Positions 1 through 7,866 of a stretch of DNA of 22,146 nt are shown here, one piece after another (position 1 is the first letter of the stretch; every line of letters starts with the position of its first letter). This DNA comes from Clostridiaceae bacterium (GTDB lineage: Bacteria > Bacillota > Clostridia > Oscillospirales > Acutalibacteraceae), in contig JAEDEQ010000027.1 in assembly GCA_016293225.1 (NCBI GenBank), forward strand, positions 1-22,146, read 5' to 3'. The notes below the pieces were generated by a model that worked only from the letters and a program-made list of their open reading frames with translations, was not told where the DNA came from and searched no databases. Made by a program: the position numbers and the translations under genes.

Positions 1-542
1 GATTTAGCGGTGCTTGAGGTAACGGAGTTTCCGCTGTCTCCGCCGAAAATATACTCGTTTTTCGAAAATTTTCCGCCGGTCTGATTAAAGCTGTAAGCGT
101 TTCCGAGACTTTGTCCGTTCTGATAAGCATAAATCTTATAAACAAGTTTACCGCCGGAAAACTCCTTTACAATATTCATCGCCATATAGACAGCTTTAAC
201 TTTTGAGGTAACACCTGTAATTGTAAAAGTGGTCTTTTTCTTGCCTATCTTATAACCCCAAGTCGCAGGCCAATCCCTATCCACACGGATATCTTTACCA
301 TTATATCCAAAAAGGTTAATAGTTTCGGAAGTTCCGTCTTCAAAGTCGACTCTCAGCGTATAAGATCCGCCATCGCGTTTCAAAGTCATTTCATTTGTAC
401 AATCAAACACAATGTCTACATCTGACTTTGGCAATGTCTCCGCCGCATTTGCAACGGGTGCAAAAACAAGGCAGCTCATGAGCATGAGAACCGAGAGAAC
501 AAGGGATAAAACTTTTTTGCCTGACTTGAATTTTTGGTTCAT
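1..542 (-). CDS. Secreted protein of unknown function, 5' part only (C-terminus runs off the window)
   Basis: An uninterrupted reading frame of 180 codons starts at the ATG at 540-542 and runs off the left edge. A GGAGG (551-555) sits 8 nt upstream, which fixes the start. The product begins with a classic Sec signal peptide: charged MNQKFKSGKK, a hydrophobic core VLSLVLSVLMLMSCLVF, and a likely cut after APVANA near residue 33. The mature part is polar and beta-strand-like, with GTSETINLFGY at about residue 70, and I do not recognise a family. A cysteine in the hydrophobic core is not in a good lipobox, so I read it as a signal peptidase I substrate. It has its own promoter and a long leader (separate entries). 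It could be the N-terminus of a large surface protein or enzyme; the visible part cannot decide. Confidence 0.8.
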   Translation of the reverse strand, partial: MNQKFKSGKKVLSLVLSVLMLMSCLVFAPVANAAETLPKSDVDIVFDCTNEMTLKRDGGSYTLRVDFEDGTSETINLFGYNGKDIRVDRDWPATWGYKIGKKKTTFTITGVTSKVKAVYMAMNIVKEFSGGKLVYKIYAYQNGQSLGNAYSFNQTGGKFSKNEYIFGGDSGNSVTSSTAK

Positions 543-738
543 TTTTCTTTCCTCCATTTAAAATATGAACTAAAAAATTGCCTTGAGGCGGTATTTTCCG
601 CAGAGCAAGGAGCGGCAAACGCTCCCGGCTAAGACAGATAAGATTCCGGTTTTTTCGTTTTACGGCGAAGCGCCAACTGACCGACTTGAAAATCGTTTTT
701 TCTGTTTTTTGCAGAGAAATACGCCAAAGCATATTTTC
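543..738 (-). promoter_or_regulatory. Long 5' leader with attenuator-like hairpins
   Basis: About 196 nt separate the predicted transcription start (about 738) from the ATG at 542. Within it, read on the minus strand, CCTTG (606-610) can pair with CAAGG (581-585). The inner stem GCGG/CCGC (598-601 with 88-91 of the 500s block, i.e. 588-591) stacks inside, and six T residues follow (577-572), which resembles an intrinsic terminator just before the ribosome binding site. An upstream hairpin GGAGC/GCTCC (621-625 with 609-613) shares two bases with the terminator stem, so the two compete partly. I could not match the leader to a riboswitch class. Seen: the pairings. Inferred: regulation. Confidence 0.4.
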
Positions 739-744
739 TTATAA

Positions 745-773
745 ATATTATCATTTATATAAATAAATGTCAA
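745..773 (-). promoter_or_regulatory. Sigma-A promoter for the secreted protein gene
   Basis: Read on the minus strand, a perfect -35 box TTGACA (768-773) is followed after 17 nt by TAATAT (745-750). An overlapping GATAAT two bases upstream is an alternative -10 at 15-nt spacing. It lies in a very AT-rich stretch, and no other minus-strand gene start lies between it and position 542. Confidence 0.7.
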
Positions 774-888
774 TATTTTCCTCTTAAAAATATGAACAAA
801 AATCAGCGATGTTATCATATCGTTTTCATAATTGTTAACAAACACACAAAAAAATATAAACAGATGCAATATAATAAATAAAAACAAA
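774..888. other. AT-rich non-coding spacer
   Basis: These 115 bases between the promoter and the terminator are mostly A and T. Reading frames on both strands are short and lack ribosome binding sites. I see no repeat or gene here. The AT-richness may act as an upstream element for the promoter at 745-773. Confidence 0.6.
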
Positions 889-944
889 AAAGCCATAAAT
901 TACAAAAAGCTTTTTCATCTTTGCTTTCTGTAATTTATAGCTTT
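889..944 (-). terminator. Intrinsic terminator of the lipoprotein gene, probably bidirectional
   Basis: Arms 889-910 and 923-944 are inverted repeats of 22 nt with two mismatches around a 12-nt loop. On the minus strand the hairpin is followed by a T-rich run (888-881) and sits 37 nt past the stop codon at 981. On the plus strand a T run (946-951) also follows, so it could stop transcription from either side. Confidence 0.85.
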
Positions 945-980
945 ATTTTTTGCCTAAAAGCGCTGAACGCAGGGTTCCTT

Positions 981-1781
981 TTATACAACAATGGTGTTTC
1001 CGAAGGATTTGCCGTAGCTTTTTCCGTCCTTGGAGTTGAGGAAAGCCGCAGGAACGCTGAAGCTGACCGTTGAGCCCTCGGCAAGGTCTTCAACTGCGCT
1101 CAGGTCGATAAACACCTGCTGGCAACCGCTTGCGTCAAGATTGCTTGCGCTGATTTTGCAGGGTATGTTGTCATATTCCTCGCCGTCAACGGTTACGGAA
1201 ATTACGGTTGAATTAGACTTGAAGCTTCCGCAGGAGGGATCAATGGAATATATGATGCGCTTTCCGCTGCCGTCAAGGCCAACTCCGGCGTCAATAATGC
1301 TGACCGCCTTTGCTGAAGCGCTTGTTGTTGATTCCTGCTTCTTTTTGGTTGTTGTTTTGCTGTCCGTACTGTCGGAGGTTTTTTCGCCGTCTGTTGTGCT
1401 TACCGTCGGAACGGAGGGCAGCGCGGTGGTGTTGACAACCGGCGCGGTTATCGGAGCAACGGTGAGGCTGATGTCCGTTGTTACCTGTTGAGTGGTGAAA
1501 GGATCGTTTGAAACGCTTTCGTTCGCAACGTTGAACGCAGTGGTCAAAACAGTCGGCACAGTCATATCGGCCGCAGTGGTGAGAATATAGGTCTGGGGAA
1601 CGCTTTCGCCTGCGGGATTATTGACGCCGGCGTTCTGACTTTGCGATACCGGAGAAGCAGCATAACCTGACGGTGAGCTTGTTCCGATAGTGTTCTCTCC
1701 CGACGGCTCATTTTTATCCTTGCAGGCGGCAAGGCAGACAATTATCGCAAAAGCCAATATAAACGGCAACAGCTTGCGCAT
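981..1781 (-). CDS. Thr/Ser-rich cell-surface lipoprotein of unknown function
   Basis: The 266-residue product has a lipoprotein signal peptide: MRKLLPFILAFAIIVCLAAC, with lipobox LAAC and the lipidated cysteine at residue 20. A low-complexity stalk rich in Thr, Ser, Pro and Val spans about residues 25-155. A basic patch TTTKKKQ at about 144-150 ends the stalk, and a compact C-terminal domain of about 110 residues follows, with two cysteines that could pair. I do not recognise the C-terminal domain; its alternating pattern (YSIDPSCGSFKSNSTVISV) suggests a small beta-sandwich. The start is supported by GGAGG upstream of the ATG. The gene has its own promoter and terminator, so it is probably a monocistron. 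An extracellular membrane-anchored binding or adaptor role is likely from the layout only. Confidence 0.85.
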   Translation of the reverse strand: MRKLLPFILAFAIIVCLAACKDKNEPSGENTIGTSSPSGYAASPVSQSQNAGVNNPAGESVPQTYILTTAADMTVPTVLTTAFNVANESVSNDPFTTQQVTTDISLTVAPITAPVVNTTALPSVPTVSTTDGEKTSDSTDSKTTTKKKQESTTSASAKAVSIIDAGVGLDGSGKRIIYSIDPSCGSFKSNSTVISVTVDGEEYDNIPCKISASNLDASGCQQVFIDLSAVEDLAEGSTVSFSVPAAFLNSKDGKSYGKSFGNTIVV

Positions 1782-1820
1782 ATGATAGCCTCCAATCTGT
1801 TAATACGGGCAATAAGTAGT

Positions 1821-1849
1821 ATTATACCCTTTCAAAAGAAAAAAGTCAA
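1821..1849 (-). promoter_or_regulatory. Consensus sigma-A promoter for the lipoprotein gene
   Basis: On the minus strand TTGACT (1844-1849), 17 nt, and a perfect TATAAT (1821-1826) precede the ATG at 1781, with a predicted start near 1814 and a leader of about 33 nt. It begins 29 nt past the stop codon of the gene at 1878. I see no hairpin between them, so some read-through from upstream is possible. Confidence 0.85.
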
Positions 1850-1877
1850 TCGTGTCAGGCAACCGATTTGCCGAAAG

Positions 1878-2492
1878 CTATCCCCGATCAACAAATATTT
1901 CTGCATTATCTTTTATATATTTTGCGGCAGAAAGCTTAATAAAACTTAAAAAATCCTCATTTTCAAGCTCTTTGTCCAGCTCTGTGAGCTTTTTTTCGTT
2001 GAGCGAGGTCTCCTCATCCTTATCGTCAAACATTTTTGCAACGGGCAAAATGCGTTTGGCATCTTCGGAAAGTCCGACAAGTGAAAGCGCCGGAACAAGG
2101 CGGCTTTTGAGTATTTCCGTGTTGCTCCTGAAAAAGCTGTCAAGAGTCTTATCGGAAACAAAAACGTCCAAAGTATAGATGAGCTTTTTTTCTTCGGGCA
2201 GAAGCAAAAACTCCGCTTCCATGTCCTCCTGCTTTTGAAGAAAAAGCTGTATGCCGAGCGCGGTACCCTCTAAAAGCTCGCCGTCCGGAGCGTTTTCAAT
2301 CGTCTCCCCTGTCAGAGGAACATACTTTTCCTTAAGGGCTTTGAGCCTTATTATATACGCTTCCTCTGCTTTATAGCTTTTTTTATGAGCCGAATATGCT
2401 TTTGCCGCGGCGCGGAAGATAAAAAACGCAAAAATGCACACGCCAACAAAGCCCAGCGCATACGGCCAGTACTCGCGAAACCACTCTGCCAT
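1878..2492 (-). CDS. Membrane-anchored hypothetical protein, possibly DMP19/DUF4375-like
   Basis: The 204-residue product begins MAEWFREYWPY and has one strong transmembrane segment (ALGFVGVCIFAFFIFRAAA, about residues 12-30). A charged helical cytoplasmic region follows. At about residues 105-145 the pattern LIYTLDVFVSDKTLDSFF, then a run of SNTEILKSRLVPALSLVGL, resembles the DMP19/DUF4375 fold (a hydrophobic helix, a phenylalanine pair, then an 'alpha..lGA' helix). I hold that assignment weakly. An AAGGAGG lies just upstream of the start, inside the 2-nt gap after the rsmI stop, so translation is probably coupled to rsmI. It is the last gene of the large housekeeping operon. The function is unknown. 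Confidence 0.75.
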   Translation of the reverse strand: MAEWFREYWPYALGFVGVCIFAFFIFRAAAKAYSAHKKSYKAEEAYIIRLKALKEKYVPLTGETIENAPDGELLEGTALGIQLFLQKQEDMEAEFLLLPEEKKLIYTLDVFVSDKTLDSFFRSNTEILKSRLVPALSLVGLSEDAKRILPVAKMFDDKDEETSLNEKKLTELDKELENEDFLSFIKLSAAKYIKDNAEIFVDRG

Positions 2493-2494
2493 AA

Positions 2495-3319
2495 TTAAGC
2501 CTCCTTAATAAGATTATAGATATCGCCCTTTTTGAGACCTGTTTCCGCTGCCGCTTTTTTTGCGGCAAAGGAGGCGCTGAGTCCCTCTTTTATATATTCC
2601 CTTGCAAGGGTGACCGCGTCCTCAAGCGTGGCTTCGGCCTTTTCCTCACTTTCGCCCTCAATGACGAGAACAAATTCTCCCTTGAGCGGTGTTTCGGAAT
2701 ATTTTTCCGCGGCCTCTTTCAGCGTTGTTCGGATTGCCTCCTCGTGGATTTTGGTGATCTCACGGACAATTGCAATTCTTCGGTCACCGAGTGTTTCAAA
2801 AAGATCTTTCAGCGTTGCAGAAAGCTTGTGCGGTGCTTCATAAAAAATCATTGTCCTTTTTTCGTGACTGACAGAAAGCAGATGCTCGCGGCGGCTTTGC
2901 TTGTTCACACTGAGAAAGCCCTCAAAGGTGAAGCGGCCGACCGGAAGACCCGAAAGCGCCGCAGCCGCAACAAAAGCTGACGGGCCGGGAACGACTTTAA
3001 CATCTATCCCCTTTTCGTGGCAGAGGGCAACAAGGTCTTCGCCGGGATCGGAAACCGCCGGCATTCCGGCATCCGTGACAAGGGCACAGTTTTCGCCGGC
3101 AAGGATTCTTTCTGCAATAATCTCGCCTTTCTCGCGGCGGTTGTGCTCAAAATAGCTGATCATCGGCTTTTTGATTTCAAAATGATTGAGGAGTTTGAGC
3201 GTTACCCTCGTATCCTCGGCGGCAATGAAGTCGCAGTCGTTGAGCGTTTCAACCGCACGCGGCGAAAAATCGCCGAGATTTCCTATCGGTGTTCCGACAA
3301 TATACAGCTTTCCGCTCAT
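2495..3319 (-). CDS. rsmI: 16S rRNA (cytidine(1402)-2'-O)-methyltransferase RsmI
   Basis: The 274-residue product has the tetrapyrrole-methylase fold of the RsmI/YraL family. It uses S-adenosylmethionine to 2'-O-methylate C1402 in the decoding centre of 16S rRNA. Landmarks: VGTPIGNLGD (8-17), AEDTR (34-38), VTDAGMPAVSDPG (81-93), VVPGPSAF (109-116) and FYEAPHK at about 159. The C-terminal 40 residues carry the usual short helical domain (GLSASFAAKKAAAETG). Length is typical. Its ATG overlaps the TGA of the preceding methyltransferase gene by 4 nt (ATGA), so the two are translationally coupled. The pair of a TrmN6-like gene next to rsmI matches the yabB-yabC neighbourhood of Bacillus. Confidence 0.95.
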   Translation of the reverse strand: MSGKLYIVGTPIGNLGDFSPRAVETLNDCDFIAAEDTRVTLKLLNHFEIKKPMISYFEHNRREKGEIIAERILAGENCALVTDAGMPAVSDPGEDLVALCHEKGIDVKVVPGPSAFVAAAALSGLPVGRFTFEGFLSVNKQSRREHLLSVSHEKRTMIFYEAPHKLSATLKDLFETLGDRRIAIVREITKIHEEAIRTTLKEAAEKYSETPLKGEFVLVIEGESEEKAEATLEDAVTLAREYIKEGLSASFAAKKAAAETGLKKGDIYNLIKEA

Positions 3320-4071
3320 CTTCTTCCCTCCGTGTAATCTCCCATAATTTTCAGAAGCTCCTCTGACGGTTTTCCGTCCGGAGTCTCAATATAAAGATTC
3401 TTTTCAATACTGACAAAGCTGTTTGCACCGAGCTTTCCCTCAACAAGAAATAACCATGGAGCACTGCCCTCATTTTTGGAGACGAAGCGAAGCCTTTTCG
3501 GCTCAAGGTTGTGCCGGCGCATACTGACCACAACATCGCAAAGGCGTTCAGGTCTGTGGCAAAGGCAAAATCTTCCGCCGAAGCGCAAAAGCTTTGCCGC
3601 CGCTTCGCAGCAGTCATCAATTGAGCACATTGTTTCGTGCCTTGCAATTTTGTCGCTTTCGCTCGCGCTTTCAATTCCTGCGCCGACCTTTTTATAAGGC
3701 GGATTCATCGTTACGAGGTCAAACGCTCCGAACGGCAGAACACCTTTCAGACTGCGCAAGTCGTGATTGACAACGGTTACTCTTTCAGAAAGACTGTTAA
3801 AAACGAGCGAGCGTTCAAGCTGGGAGCACGCCTTTTCCTGAATTTCAACAGCAAAAAGCTGTCCTGTCTGTTTTTTGCACCAGAGCAAGGGAATAATTCC
3901 GCAACCCGTTCCCATGTCGCAGGCTATGTCCTTCTTCCTGATATTTGAAAAGTGGGAAAGCAAAACAGCGTCCGTACCGAAAATATGATCCTTTGAAACA
4001 ACAACGGAAAGACCTCCGCCGAGCGGATCAAGCCGCTCGCCCTCATAAAGTTCGATATCCGTTTTGCTCAC
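3316..4071 (-). CDS. TrmN6/YabB-like tRNA (adenine-N6)-methyltransferase, GTG start
   Basis: The 251-residue product is a class I SAM-dependent methyltransferase. It has a SAM-binding loop CDMGTGCGIIP (51-61), an acidic end of strand 2 (VEIQEK, 75-80) and the catalytic N6-adenine motif NPPY (123-126). The N-terminal GTDAVLLSHF (32-41) is typical of the TrmN6/YfiC/YabB family, which methylates A37 of tRNA-Val in E. coli; the substrate here is inferred. The start codon is GTG at 4069-4071, preceded by GAGGAG; a nearby ATG at 4079-4081 is out of frame. The gene begins 10 nt after the polC stop and overlaps rsmI by 4 nt. Family assignment is firm; the exact RNA target is not. Confidence 0.88.
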   Translation of the reverse strand: MSKTDIELYEGERLDPLGGGLSVVVSKDHIFGTDAVLLSHFSNIRKKDIACDMGTGCGIIPLLWCKKQTGQLFAVEIQEKACSQLERSLVFNSLSERVTVVNHDLRSLKGVLPFGAFDLVTMNPPYKKVGAGIESASESDKIARHETMCSIDDCCEAAAKLLRFGGRFCLCHRPERLCDVVVSMRRHNLEPKRLRFVSKNEGSAPWLFLVEGKLGANSFVSIEKNLYIETPDGKPSEELLKIMGDYTEGRR

Positions 4072-4081
4072 CTCTCCTCAT

Positions 4082-7000
4082 TCAAAAATCAAACAGGCTG
4101 ATCTGCCTGGTTTCCGGAATACCCTTGAGTGCTCCCACCTGGCGCAATGCTTCAATAACGGCGCTGGACGCGCCCGCCCTTGCGGCAAAGTCATCAACCG
4201 AAACAAAGCGGTGGGTTCCCTCCCTTGCTTTTGCAAGTCCGACTGCGGCGTTTTCACCTACACCGCTGAGTGCGCTGAACGGCATACGGATTTTTCCGTC
4301 TTCAATTTTGTAGACGCTTGCGTCGGATTTATAGATATCAACGGGTAAAAATTCTATTCCGCGCGCCATCATCTCGTTGACAGCCTGCAAACCGGGGAAC
4401 ATATTCTGCTCCTTTGGAGCCGCATCTTTGCCAGCCGCCTTGATTTCCGCCATGCGCTTTTTTACTGCCGCTCTGCCCTCAATAACTGCGGCGGCGTCAA
4501 TGTCTCCGCCGCGAACGGTCATAAAGGCGGCGTAGTATTCAAGCGGTCTGTATATTTTGTACCAGCCGAGTCTCAAAGCCGCACTGACATAGGCGGCGGC
4601 GTGAGCTTTCGGGAACATATACTTGATTTTATAGCAGGACTTGATGTACCATTCGGGAACATCATGCTCACGCATATCCTTCTCCATGCCCTCCCAGACT
4701 TCTGCGGAGACCTTGCCCTTTGCAATGAGACCCTTTCGGACGGTTTCCATAATCTTGAAAGCACGGCTCGGTTCAAGACCCTTGTGCATAAGGTAAACCA
4801 TGATGCTGTCTCTTGTTCCGATAACCTCGGAAATTGTGCAGATTCCGTCCTTGATGAGATCCTGCGCATTTCCGAGCCAGACATCCGTTCCGTGGGAAAG
4901 GCCGGAAATCTGCAAAAGGTCGGAAAAGTTCTTCGGCTGTGCGTCAAGGAGCATCTGAATAACAAACGGAGTTCCCATTTCCGGAATCGTCAGCGTTCCT
5001 GTCGGGCAGTCAATGTCCTCCGCCGTGACGCCGAGCGGCGCCGGACTTGTCAGCATTTCGTAAATCTTCGGGTCGCAGATGTCCGTTTCCATAACGGGGA
5101 TTCCCGTCAGATCCTCAAGGTGCTTATAAAGCGTCGGAACATCGTGACCGAGGTTATCAAGCTTCAGAATTGTGTCATGAAGCGCATGGAAGTCAAAGTG
5201 AGTTGTGGTCTGCCCCTTTGTTGCGTCGTCGGACGGATACTGAACGGGGGTGAAGTCCTCCGCCTCAAAAGCGTTCGGAACAACAACCATTCCTCCCGGA
5301 TGCTGACCGGTCGTGCGCTTGACACCGGTGCATCCGATTGTGAGCCTTGCCTCCTCCGCACGGGAAACCTTTCTTCCCCTTTCGTCAAGGTACTTTTTGA
5401 CGAAGCCGAATGCCGTTTTATCCGCAACGGTAGCAATCGTACCCGCCTTGAAAACATGGGAGGAGCCGAAAAGCTCTTCAGTATACTTATGTGCCCTTGA
5501 CTGGTATTCACCTGAAAAATTCAGGTCGATATCAGGGCTCTTGTCGCCCTTGAAGCCGAGGAAGGTTTCAAACGGAATGTCGTGACCGTCACGCTCCATC
5601 GGTGTTGCGCATTCCGGGCAATCTTTTTTCGGAAGGTCATAACCCGAACCGACTTCGCCCTTGAGGAAAAACTCCGAGTGCTTGCACTTAGGACAGCGGT
5701 AGTGCGGTGCAAGCGGATTGACCTCGGAAATTCCGGAAGCATTTGCAACATAGGAAGAACCTACTGAACCACGGGAGCCGACATGATAGCCGTGATCCTC
5801 GGAGTTTTTAACAAGCTTCTGTGCAATCATATACAAAACACCGAAACCGTGCTTGATTATTGAGTCAAGCTCCCTCGAAAGTCTGGAGGCAACATATTCG
5901 GGAACAGGATCGCCGTAAAGTCGCTTTGTTTTCTCCCAACAGAGCCGTTTGAGTTCATCATCGGCACCCTCAAGGGAGGGCGGATAGTTTCCGCTCGGAA
6001 TCGGGGTCAGCTCTTCAATCATGTCCGCAATTTTTCCGGGGTTTTCAATTACTACTTCCCTTGCCGTTTCCTCGCCGAGATAATCAAACTCCGCAAGCAT
6101 GTCTTTCGTGTTGCGGAAGAACAACGGAGCTTGCCTGTCCGCATCCGGAAATCCCTGACCTGCCATGAGGATCGCTCTGAAAACGCTGTCCTCGGGGTCA
6201 ATGAAGTGAACATCGCAGGTTGCAACAACTGGTTTTCCGAGTGCATCCGCAACATGAATCACTTTCCGGTTCATATCCTGAATATCCTCAATGCTGTTGA
6301 CAAGCGGAAAACGCTCGCTGTCAATCATGTATCGGTTGTTTCCGCAGGGCTGAATTTCAAGGTAGTCATAGAACGAGGCGATCTTCAAAATCGTCTCATC
6401 ACTCTGACCTGTGGCTATCGCGCGGTAAAGCTCGCCGGCCTCGCACGCGCTGCCGATTATGAGTCCCTCACGGTACCGCATCAGCTCGCTTTTGGGAATG
6501 ATCGGTCTTCGGTGGAAATATTTAACGTTTGAAAGGGAGATGAGTTTATAGAGATTTTTAAGTCCCGTGCTGTTCCTTGCAAGGATTATCTGGTGGAAGT
6601 ATTTCGCCTTTTTTTCCTTTTTCCAGTCCTCAAAGCTCTGCTCGTCATCGTTGATAAAATAGCCCTCCATGCCGAGAATAACCTTGATTTTTCCGTCTGC
6701 GGCGGCAATAGCCTCCGGAAAAGCCTGAACAACGCCGTGGTCTGTGATAGCAATGGCCTTGTGTCCCCAGGCAATTGCACGCTTGACAAGCAGCTTTGCG
6801 TCCGTCATGCCGTCCATCATGGACATCTTTGTGTGCAAATGCAGTTCAACGCGCTTTTCCTGCGCATCGTCAATCGGCGGAATCTTCTTGATTGTTGAGA
6901 TTGCCTTCGGGCTAATAACGGTTTCGCCCGAATATTTGTCAAATGTCAAATCGCCCCTGATAAGAAGCGTTACACCGTCGGAGACCTTTTCAAGAATATG

Positions 7001-7843
7001 GGCGCAGTACTCCTTTTTTTCAAATATCTTGCAGGAATAAGCGTATGTACGGTCGGTGATATTGAAGGTAACAATATTACTCCTGCCGTCCCTTGTTTCC
7101 CTGACCTCAAGACCGAAGACATCGCCCCAGACAACGCAGGAGCCGTCTTCAATGCTTATTTCCGAAAGCGGACGGGGCTTTTTGGTGATCTTATTTCCGA
7201 GTACGGGATGAGCGGTTTCAAAGTATAGCGGTATTCCCTCAATGATCTTATGCTCTTTCGGCATTGTTGCTGCAGCGCGTACTTCCTCGGGATCAATTCC
7301 CTTTGCACGCAGGTTGTTGTCCTCGGCTGTCCTTATCATCTCGGTATATGCTTCATCCTCAACGGATATTTCATCACCGAGAAACTCAACGGCAACCTTT
7401 CTTGAAAAGCGGTCAAGAATGAGTCTTTCCATAAAGTCCTTGCATCCGCAGGCTTCAAGAATGTTCTTTCCGCCGTGGGTGAGGTTAACCGAAAGCGTTG
7501 TTCCGTCAAAACCTGCGCTTGCGCCAACAAAAAAGCCGTTGCTCGCCGCAACGGACGAGTTGACTTTCCGGACAAGGGAAGAAAAGTATCCCTCCGAAAA
7601 AAGTGCAGACGGCATCTTAGGAAAGATTTCAATTTCCGAAAGGTCGAGCCTGCTTTTGAGCAGTTCTTCAACACACTCAATTTCAGGCTCTGAAACAAGA
7701 GCGGGAAAGGAAAGCTCAAGTTCCATTTTCCTGCTCTCAAAATGTATTCTGATGTTATCAATTCTGCAGCCGGAAAAGGCGGCAGAGGCCTGTTCGTTTT
7801 CCGGTATTTCACCGAAAACCGAAATAAAACCGTTGTTTTCCAT
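4082..7843 (-). CDS. polC: DNA polymerase III alpha subunit, PolC type, lacking the internal 3'-5' exonuclease domain
   Basis: The 1253-residue product is the replicative polymerase of low-GC Gram-positives. Domains in order: N-terminal domain (about 1-215); OB fold (about 225-320); PHP domain with HLHT (335-338), TDHG (367-370), GMEGYF (391-396) and CDVHF (543-547); zinc site C717, C720, C742, C745; palm with PDIDLNF (770-776; D771, D773) and third aspartate in LKLDNLGHD (D896); and a C-terminal clamp-binding QISLFDF (1247-1253). In Bacillus PolC a DEDDh exonuclease of about 170-190 residues interrupts the PHP domain after the GMEA motif. Here that point is bridged by about 18 residues (397-414), and no DxE or HNxxFD motif is present. 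The missing length accounts for nearly all of the shortfall from the usual ~1440. The ribosome binding site is weak (AAGGA about 15 nt upstream). Confidence 0.95.
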   Translation of the reverse strand: MENNGFISVFGEIPENEQASAAFSGCRIDNIRIHFESRKMELELSFPALVSEPEIECVEELLKSRLDLSEIEIFPKMPSALFSEGYFSSLVRKVNSSVAASNGFFVGASAGFDGTTLSVNLTHGGKNILEACGCKDFMERLILDRFSRKVAVEFLGDEISVEDEAYTEMIRTAEDNNLRAKGIDPEEVRAAATMPKEHKIIEGIPLYFETAHPVLGNKITKKPRPLSEISIEDGSCVVWGDVFGLEVRETRDGRSNIVTFNITDRTYAYSCKIFEKKEYCAHILEKVSDGVTLLIRGDLTFDKYSGETVISPKAISTIKKIPPIDDAQEKRVELHLHTKMSMMDGMTDAKLLVKRAIAWGHKAIAITDHGVVQAFPEAIAAADGKIKVILGMEGYFINDDEQSFEDWKKEKKAKYFHQIILARNSTGLKNLYKLISLSNVKYFHRRPIIPKSELMRYREGLIIGSACEAGELYRAIATGQSDETILKIASFYDYLEIQPCGNNRYMIDSERFPLVNSIEDIQDMNRKVIHVADALGKPVVATCDVHFIDPEDSVFRAILMAGQGFPDADRQAPLFFRNTKDMLAEFDYLGEETAREVVIENPGKIADMIEELTPIPSGNYPPSLEGADDELKRLCWEKTKRLYGDPVPEYVASRLSRELDSIIKHGFGVLYMIAQKLVKNSEDHGYHVGSRGSVGSSYVANASGISEVNPLAPHYRCPKCKHSEFFLKGEVGSGYDLPKKDCPECATPMERDGHDIPFETFLGFKGDKSPDIDLNFSGEYQSRAHKYTEELFGSSHVFKAGTIATVADKTAFGFVKKYLDERGRKVSRAEEARLTIGCTGVKRTTGQHPGGMVVVPNAFEAEDFTPVQYPSDDATKGQTTTHFDFHALHDTILKLDNLGHDVPTLYKHLEDLTGIPVMETDICDPKIYEMLTSPAPLGVTAEDIDCPTGTLTIPEMGTPFVIQMLLDAQPKNFSDLLQISGLSHGTDVWLGNAQDLIKDGICTISEVIGTRDSIMVYLMHKGLEPSRAFKIMETVRKGLIAKGKVSAEVWEGMEKDMREHDVPEWYIKSCYKIKYMFPKAHAAAYVSAALRLGWYKIYRPLEYYAAFMTVRGGDIDAAAVIEGRAAVKKRMAEIKAAGKDAAPKEQNMFPGLQAVNEMMARGIEFLPVDIYKSDASVYKIEDGKIRMPFSALSGVGENAAVGLAKAREGTHRFVSVDDFAARAGASSAVIEALRQVGALKGIPETRQISLFDF

Positions 7844-7866
7844 TTTATTATATGCTTTTCCTTATA

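Noticed and set aside
604..630. Resemblance of part of the leader to a cobalamin-riboswitch B12 box
   Set aside because: Only a loose match (AGCCGGGAG then TGCCG) is present. The other conserved blocks of that riboswitch are missing.
4601..5500. A 299-codon open frame on the plus strand inside polC
   Set aside because: It is antisense to highly conserved polymerase sequence, has no ribosome binding site and its translation resembles no protein. It is a shadow of polC.
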